DNA from: a virus
Virus record (IMG/VR): IMGVR_UViG_3300030106_006139
Location: 1 to 28,778 of that record
Length of the DNA stretch: 28,778 nt
Reading direction: 5' to 3' (one strand)
The position numbers were made by a program, and so were the translations under genes. Below, piece after piece: positions 23,460 to 28,778 of the stretch (position 1 is its first letter; each line of letters opens with the position of its first letter). The notes beneath the pieces are model-generated. The model did no database searches. It had not been told where the DNA came from and worked only from the letters and a program-made list of their open reading frames with translations.

Positions 23460-25717
23460 CAGCATTAGAATATAGTCTTGGAGAAACTTTTGGTGGCAAC
23501 GGAAGGCTTTTGGTCCATTATAATTTTTCGGGTCTTAGTGGTAGACACATGGGTTCGGATTTTGATACCCAATACACAACTATTTTTGAAAATTGCGATC
23601 CAGCAATAAATACGGGAGTCTTTAGTGGCAGGGTCACGGATTCCTTGAGAAGTTCAATAGCTTTGTCTAAAAAATTTACTACAGGAATATTCTTAGACAA
23701 TAATCAGGCCAATTTATCAGGGTCTAATATTATGGTTTCTGGGACAACGGATATACCTTTTTCTAAAAGCTCTACCCTTTTTGATTTTGAATTCAACGGA
23801 TCTGTTTCGAATGGGATTTTGTTTGGTTCGATGAAAAAATTATCCACGGAATTTGAAGGAGAAGTTTATACTGGCGCTAGTGGATATAATTTAGGAATAA
23901 ACGATAGGGGTAAATTATTTTATCAAGGCTTTAATCAAAATGGTGATTTTATCAAAACAGCGAACTCAATAGAATTGTCAAAAAGAAATGTTGTTAGCTT
24001 TTCTGTTGGTTCTAATTCTTTAAGTATAGCAAGGCATGACCTTTTAAATAACGAAACACAAAGAGAAGATTTCGTTCTTAATACAAATGTAATTTCGAGT
24101 AATGATAAATTTTATTTAGGCGGTGCTCCTGAATATTTTAGAGGGGGGCCAAATGGTCCGTCTGGAGAATTTAAAACTTTAGACGTAAGTTTAAATTCTT
24201 TCTCTTTATTTTCTGGTTATATACCTGCTTCAGAAATGTTGGGTATGGCTAGCGGTGTAGTTGGAGATTATTTCTTTAATGCTGGGACCGCTGTTACTAA
24301 AAAAGAGATAACTGGATATCTTCAAACAACCGTATTTAAAACAGGTATAACTGGTTATACCTTTGAGGATACTGGGAGTATTTATATATCTACAGGCAGA
24401 TATATGAGGACAGGCTCTTTCGGCAATGCAAGCACCAAAAACACGGGAGAAGGAGAAAGATATTTTGTATATAATTTATTTAATGAAAGCGGAGTTTACA
24501 ACTTTAACAAAGAAGAAGTAGGCGCGTTATATACTGCGGGTGGATCTGGATATCAGTATACTCCCACTGGAGAGGGCGCTTTTGCCACTTTAGGGTTAAG
24601 GGATATAGATGTTGCTGTAACTGAATACGCCTACGAAGCTTTTGGATCATCAGGCACTCCAGCTTTAGAAGTAACTCTTTATGGCGCTAATGAGCAGACG
24701 GGTGTTCTTTCAGAGGTTAGTGGTGTTATACAAACCCCACAGTTTAGAACTGTTGAATCTGTCCCTGCTCTACCTACCTCTGGTATAACAATGGGTGGCT
24801 CAGCCTCTTTTTTCAAGAAAGATTATGCTTACTATTTGGGCCATAGGTTTATTGCTGCTGGAACAACAGCAAATTCAGAATTTTTCACTGGGATTTATGA
24901 TTCGGTGATGAGCACTGGGACTCATCAAATATCAGGAGCACATGCTGACCATACTCTTGATAAATTAAACTTAGACGTTGTAGGGGGTATAGATGGTTCG
25001 TTCTTTTATGATAGATCAAAAAGCACTGGACAAAGAGAAGTTAGGTTAGTTTCTAATGGACAAACTTTATTTCAAGAAGAACCATTAACAACAGAATCTA
25101 TAGGCCAAACTGTTTATGCGATACTCACTGGAGACTTTTTTACTAAAGGCGAAGACGCAACCCCAATCGAAAGAAGTCAATTATTTTTTGACCCGTTAAC
25201 TCCTCATAAGCCTCGCTATCTTATGGGCTTTGATGTTGTTACAGGTGGGATGTTTGCTGGGACAGGAGACCTTGGCCTTTCTTTAAATAAAAGTATAAGT
25301 GGTAAATACTCAACCGCAGAACCAGAGGAGTTTGAGTATTTTATAAACGGTATAAAAGTTTATTCTGGGGATGGGGTCGGTCTTGCTAATGGGGTTGGAG
25401 GAACTCAAGGATGGCAAGTTGGTTTTGGAACATCGCCCCTTATAGGGGGATTTGTTGATAGTAATAATAAAAATAATTTTAAATATACTGCATACAAAAA
25501 AGCACCCAATACTATTTCTGTGACTGGTAGTAGTCCAGAAGTTTTTGGCACAGGGTTTATAGAGGGTAGAACGAAATATTATGTAAATGGAGTAAACAAT
25601 CCTCAGGAAAACTACATAGAGCTTTATACAGGTGTAAACATTATCAAGAAAGATATCGGATGCACCATAAGCGGTAGTTTAATTGATTTAAAAAGCGGAA
25701 GTAAGTTGCTTTTATGA
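23450..25717 (+). CDS. Tail protein with LamG/lectin-like domain, possible receptor binding
   Basis: This 755-residue protein is almost wholly beta. Residues about 18-270 have the feel of a LamG/concanavalin-like sandwich: LLVHYNFSGLSG at the start, TLFDFEFNGSVSNGILFGSM in the centre, NVVSFSVGSNSLSIARHDL, and FYLGGAPEYF before a closing strand SFSLFSGYIPA. Such domains occur at the end of phage tails and fibres and often bind sugars. Later parts (300-755) are rich in Gly/Thr/Ser with repeated 'TG-I-TGY' type turns (FKTGITGYTFEDTGSIYIST), perhaps a series of small domains. No helical coiled coil or chaperone-type C-terminus is visible, so it is more like a tip-attached protein than a trimeric fibre. 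It overlaps the hub gene by ATGA. Confidence 0.5.
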   Translation: MSRSALEYSLGETFGGNGRLLVHYNFSGLSGRHMGSDFDTQYTTIFENCDPAINTGVFSGRVTDSLRSSIALSKKFTTGIFLDNNQANLSGSNIMVSGTTDIPFSKSSTLFDFEFNGSVSNGILFGSMKKLSTEFEGEVYTGASGYNLGINDRGKLFYQGFNQNGDFIKTANSIELSKRNVVSFSVGSNSLSIARHDLLNNETQREDFVLNTNVISSNDKFYLGGAPEYFRGGPNGPSGEFKTLDVSLNSFSLFSGYIPASEMLGMASGVVGDYFFNAGTAVTKKEITGYLQTTVFKTGITGYTFEDTGSIYISTGRYMRTGSFGNASTKNTGEGERYFVYNLFNESGVYNFNKEEVGALYTAGGSGYQYTPTGEGAFATLGLRDIDVAVTEYAYEAFGSSGTPALEVTLYGANEQTGVLSEVSGVIQTPQFRTVESVPALPTSGITMGGSASFFKKDYAYYLGHRFIAAGTTANSEFFTGIYDSVMSTGTHQISGAHADHTLDKLNLDVVGGIDGSFFYDRSKSTGQREVRLVSNGQTLFQEEPLTTESIGQTVYAILTGDFFTKGEDATPIERSQLFFDPLTPHKPRYLMGFDVVTGGMFAGTGDLGLSLNKSISGKYSTAEPEEFEYFINGIKVYSGDGVGLANGVGGTQGWQVGFGTSPLIGGFVDSNNKNNFKYTAYKKAPNTISVTGSSPEVFGTGFIEGRTKYYVNGVNNPQENYIELYTGVNIIKKDIGCTISGSLIDLKSGSKLLL

Positions 25718-28161
25718 AAGAGGGCATAACAAAAATAGATCTAAATTTTAGTAACAGTGGGAGTGGACACACCGCTTCTGTTTCTAGTGTTCTCAATGCT
25801 AAAAATATACAAAATGGTTCTGATGGTTTGGGCGCTGTAAGAGGATCTATAGGAGATGTTGGAACCTTTTCTCATCCAGAGATACACGATATGATGAGTT
25901 CTTTTGTTTGCACCGAAACCACAACGTCAAAAGACTCAACTAAGACTTCAATTTCAAGAAAGTATGTAGATAGAGTATCTAGACTATTAAAATCTTATAT
26001 AGTTTTAGTTAGAGGTAAAAATGCAGGTCCAGAATCTCCAGAGTATGAGGGGCCAATCCCATTTTTTACTGAGGTTAGCAATAGTCCGTTGCCGTCATTC
26101 AAGAGCGAGGGTCCAAGGCTTTATAGGGATAAGTCTGTTATCTTGGCTGGTAGAATATATAATATGGAATCAGCAACAACATATGAAGGGTTTAAGCTGA
26201 CTCTGGTTTATAATAATAAAAAATTAGTAACAGATCTCTGTGTTAATGAAGAGTTTTGTAGCCCTCAATATAAGGCGAGTCCTGATTTAGCTCAGTTTGA
26301 CTTAAAATTAGGTTATACTGCTGCTGACTTTATTCAAATGCTCGCCCTTATAGGTATTAATGTAGACGGCATTGAGCCAAGGGAAGATATTTTATTTGAA
26401 CAAAGTGGGACTTTAGATTCGGTAGTATCTTCTATTGCTTCTTTTTATGGTTTCTACTGGTTTGTAGATCCAAAAACAATGACCATAAAATTTGTTGACA
26501 CGGCTTCAGCTTCCATGATGAAGGTAGAGAACTTTACAGAGACAGGAGATGAAGGTGTTGTAAGTGCGAGTTTTACAGAATCAGAAACCGTTGACAAAAA
26601 TATAAATGTTTACATTGGAACAGCAGAACAAAAAGAGGACCAAAGTCAAAACGAAAGGGAGCATAGGGGGAGAAAGGTTTATTTTAAAGCTTTAAGTATG
26701 AGCAAATTACTGTGCCTTAAACCTCATATTGGGCTAAGAGCACTTGATAAGAATAAGAATGATAAATGGTGGTTAGAAATAGGAATTTTATTTGGGATAT
26801 TTAATCAGGATGAGGGGGAAGATTGCTTTAATAAAATGATTTATTATTTAAGTCACTTAAATCAAAGACAAGTTCGGGGCCAAGATAGTGAGTTTGAAAA
26901 GAAATATGGAAGAAGAATGCTTCTTAGAAACCTTTACAAAGACGCGCCTTGGTCTTGGGCTACTTGGCACTTTTATACTCAATTCGGAGGCAAGCTCGCT
27001 ATATATAGAAACGAACAGGCGGCGAAAAACAATAGAAAAGCCAAGACTAAATTTGGCAACATGGATAGGATCAAAAATCGTTATCAATACAAGACCCTTA
27101 TGAAAAATAAGGATCAAGCTATGGAGGTTCCTTCTGCTTCAGAGCTTTACAAAATTCTCAAATTGTTTTTTGCCTTAGCTGGTGGGTTTTATATATCAAA
27201 TGCATATAGTGCTTATAGAGTAGATAGAATGATAATGCAAAATTCAAATAGAGCCAATGTAATAGGCCCATTCCACAGAAAAGAGTGGATTGGAAATATT
27301 CCTGAGCTTGCGGAATTGTCTGATTTTTTTGATGCTTTAGGTTTCCCAGATGTAACAATAGGGGGATTAGCTAGGTTGACTGAAGGAGAGGCTCGGCAAA
27401 CTCATGACTTTCATTGGGTCGCAATTAGAAACATTAAAAAACTAACAAAAAATGCTAGAAACAGGGTTCCATACGACAAGGTTATAATGGAGTTTATGGA
27501 GATTGTAAACAGTTTCGGGCAAGGGGCGGCTCACCTTGACGGAAAGTCTTTTTTAGGAGTTCCTGCCAAGTTTAAAGCTGAATGGGTGTGGAGACTTACC
27601 GATCAATCTTTGAAAAACTATGAAAAAATAAAGGACATACCAAAAAGGTTGCCCATTAAGTATGAGAGAAGCAAGACTCGCGTTAATAGATTAGACGAAG
27701 ATGGAGAAGAAGAGGAGGATAACAAAATTGCATCAAGCGATTCTAATGCAAATAAAATGTCTGAACTTTTTGATAGATTTGATTTTAAAGCCTTTGGAAT
27801 TGATGGCCCAGTCCATAGCCCGCTAAATAACTTGAGCCTACAATCGGCATCAGGGTCAACAACTGAAATGGAGGCTTTGAGGTTAGCAAGGCCAACGCAA
27901 ATTGCTAGCCCGACTCATAGACCTTCTAGTTCTAGTCGAACCATATATGGTCTATTTATACCTGAATTTAATGAGTTGACATCAAATGTAACGATAAGCT
28001 TGAGTTCGGGTGGTGTTCAAACAACAATTACAGAATCTTCTATTAAGTTAATACCACCAGATCAGCAAATATTCACAAATCAAGGTATGGAGGTTTTAGC
28101 TAAAAAGTCTTTCACTCCAAGCAGAATGGCAGCAAGGCAAAGAAATGCTCTAGGATACTGA
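25714..28161 (+). CDS. Baseplate hub / tail-associated protein
   Basis: This 815-residue protein is the last of the tail operon. Residues about 80-270 carry a hub-like region: RLYRDKSVILAGRIYNMES, then LKLGYTAADFIQMLALIGI at 198-216, then LFEQSGTLDSVVSSIASFYG (227-246) and FYWFVDPKTMTIKFVD. The pattern of 'loads a short helix, then a strand pair with a Phe/Tyr-Trp-(F/Y)-V-D-P turn' is typical of phage hub proteins of the gp27/late-control D type. A long helical and charged middle follows (290-720), with an unusual Trp-rich patch (DAPWSWATWHFY). The C-terminus returns to strands (SSGGVQTTITESSIKLIPP). The hub closes the tube and leads the tape measure into the cell. The hub label is fairly good; the role of the large middle is unknown. 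Confidence 0.6.
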   Translation: MKEGITKIDLNFSNSGSGHTASVSSVLNAKNIQNGSDGLGAVRGSIGDVGTFSHPEIHDMMSSFVCTETTTSKDSTKTSISRKYVDRVSRLLKSYIVLVRGKNAGPESPEYEGPIPFFTEVSNSPLPSFKSEGPRLYRDKSVILAGRIYNMESATTYEGFKLTLVYNNKKLVTDLCVNEEFCSPQYKASPDLAQFDLKLGYTAADFIQMLALIGINVDGIEPREDILFEQSGTLDSVVSSIASFYGFYWFVDPKTMTIKFVDTASASMMKVENFTETGDEGVVSASFTESETVDKNINVYIGTAEQKEDQSQNEREHRGRKVYFKALSMSKLLCLKPHIGLRALDKNKNDKWWLEIGILFGIFNQDEGEDCFNKMIYYLSHLNQRQVRGQDSEFEKKYGRRMLLRNLYKDAPWSWATWHFYTQFGGKLAIYRNEQAAKNNRKAKTKFGNMDRIKNRYQYKTLMKNKDQAMEVPSASELYKILKLFFALAGGFYISNAYSAYRVDRMIMQNSNRANVIGPFHRKEWIGNIPELAELSDFFDALGFPDVTIGGLARLTEGEARQTHDFHWVAIRNIKKLTKNARNRVPYDKVIMEFMEIVNSFGQGAAHLDGKSFLGVPAKFKAEWVWRLTDQSLKNYEKIKDIPKRLPIKYERSKTRVNRLDEDGEEEEDNKIASSDSNANKMSELFDRFDFKAFGIDGPVHSPLNNLSLQSASGSTTEMEALRLARPTQIASPTHRPSSSSRTIYGLFIPEFNELTSNVTISLSSGGVQTTITESSIKLIPPDQQIFTNQGMEVLAKKSFTPSRMAARQRNALGY

Positions 28162-28778
28162 TTTTTTGCAGATCGCGATCAGTTTCCTGCATTCCTTGGC
28201 TGGAATATCGTCGTAAGACTTCCAGTTTGCCGCTTGTTCATTTCTATATATTTCTTCCTTCCAGAGCGCCCTCAGAAGCGCCTTGAAGTCATCGAAGGAC
28301 TTTACCCCATTATCCTCGTCCAAAGCCTTCTGGAGCGTTCCTGCTGGCGTTAATGGGAGCATAGCGGAGTCGCTAGAGGCATCATACTCCACGGTATTGG
28401 AATTATTAGCTCCTTTTGACTTATCTATCTCATCTGCGCCCACAATGTGAATATTGAGATAATTACGCACACAACGGACAAAAGCGCGATTACAGGCGAT
28501 TGTTTCTAGGAACTTGGCACAAAAAGCGTCTGTATTTGCTAGAGTTGCATTAGCTACATCAGAGTAAGAAACGCCACAAGCCGCAGATTCATAGTTATTA
28601 ATCCACTCTATAGTGCATTTAGCAGTGACATGTCCTTCTGCGACATTCTCTGTTTTGAAGCCGACCTTGTGGTATCCGCGCATTTTGGCGAGTTCCTTAA
28701 TGCCTCCAAGCATAATGAGAAGCTGCTTATCAGAGAGACCCTCAACAGAAGTAGGGACATCTTTCTTCCTAGATGCAA
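28150..28778 (-). CDS. Leftward protein, weak resemblance to Rad52/Erf-type annealing proteins (5' truncated)
   Basis: On the minus strand an open frame enters from the right edge and stops at TAG (28150-28152), giving at least 208 residues. The first Met inside the window is at 28713, but the frame stays open upstream to the edge, so the true start is probably outside. A strand-rich first part (HVTAKCTIEWINNYES), a turn with ACGVSYSDVANAT, and a helix FLETIACNRAFVRCVRNYLN resemble the layout of single-strand annealing proteins, which have a strand meander followed by an Arg-rich helix with an 'xNRAxxRxxRN' pattern. A variable linker and a helical C-terminal part (FDDFKALLRALWKEEIY) follow. 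GC content and codon choice are clearly higher than in the tail genes. Its end overlaps the hub gene by 12 bases. Confidence 0.4.
   Translation of the reverse strand, partial: ASRKKDVPTSVEGLSDKQLLIMLGGIKELAKMRGYHKVGFKTENVAEGHVTAKCTIEWINNYESAACGVSYSDVANATLANTDAFCAKFLETIACNRAFVRCVRNYLNIHIVGADEIDKSKGANNSNTVEYDASSDSAMLPLTPAGTLQKALDEDNGVKSFDDFKALLRALWKEEIYRNEQAANWKSYDDIPAKECRKLIAICKKSVS

Noticed and set aside
1-28778. tRNA genes, CRISPR arrays, insertion sequences
   Set aside because: Genes are packed with only short gaps, and I saw no cloverleaf-like sequence, regularly spaced repeats or transposase motifs.

Overview
The window is the virion-morphogenesis region of a tailed double-stranded DNA bacteriophage (Caudoviricetes), or of a prophage or metagenomic contig of one. 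Nineteen rightward genes run almost without gaps, from the end of an unidentified gene through large terminase, portal, protease/scaffold, capsid, neck, tail tube, tail chaperones, tape measure and tail tip. A leftward gene then enters from the right edge. The DNA is AT-rich. Most starts lack a strong Shine-Dalgarno sequence. The host cannot be named from the sequence; nothing here is a host gene. No tail-sheath gene is seen and a long tape measure is present, so a non-contractile, siphovirus-like tail is the best inference.

Layout. 1-240: 3' end of an unidentified gene. 203-4121: large terminase and portal. 4130-7446: protease-scaffold fusion (with a probable nested scaffold start at 4958), a decoration-like protein and the major capsid protein, closed by a strong UUCG-loop terminator. 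7538-10422: five small-to-medium neck/head-completion proteins. 10471-11730: tail tube protein with a duplicated fold, closed by a GAAA-loop terminator. 11796-13048: a second tube-like protein and a small beta-rich protein. 13086-14751: two acidic/helical proteins where tail assembly chaperones are expected. 14771-20242: an 1823-residue tape measure. 20244-28161: two related beta-rich tail-tip proteins, a lectin-like (LamG-like) tail protein and a baseplate hub. 28150-28778: leftward, 5'-truncated gene with a weak resemblance to Rad52/Erf-type single-strand annealing proteins.

How the genes work together. Terminase packages DNA through the portal into a shell built from the capsid protein on the scaffold. 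The protease then matures the shell and the decoration-like protein probably binds it. Neck proteins close the head. The tube polymerises around the tape measure with help from the chaperones, and the tip proteins, lectin-like protein and hub form the end that meets the host cell.

Most notable: the tape measure carries an inserted segment with a plausible PD-(D/E)XK nuclease signature bracketed by GFxPNY repeats. Also notable are a four-fold recurrence of one tube module across two proteins, a GTGTAA element recurring just upstream of several starts, and two terminators placed exactly after the two most abundant expected virion proteins. There is no intergenic stretch over 300 bases; the longest is the 91-base gap after the capsid gene. 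I see no tRNA, rRNA, CRISPR array, insertion sequence or attachment site.
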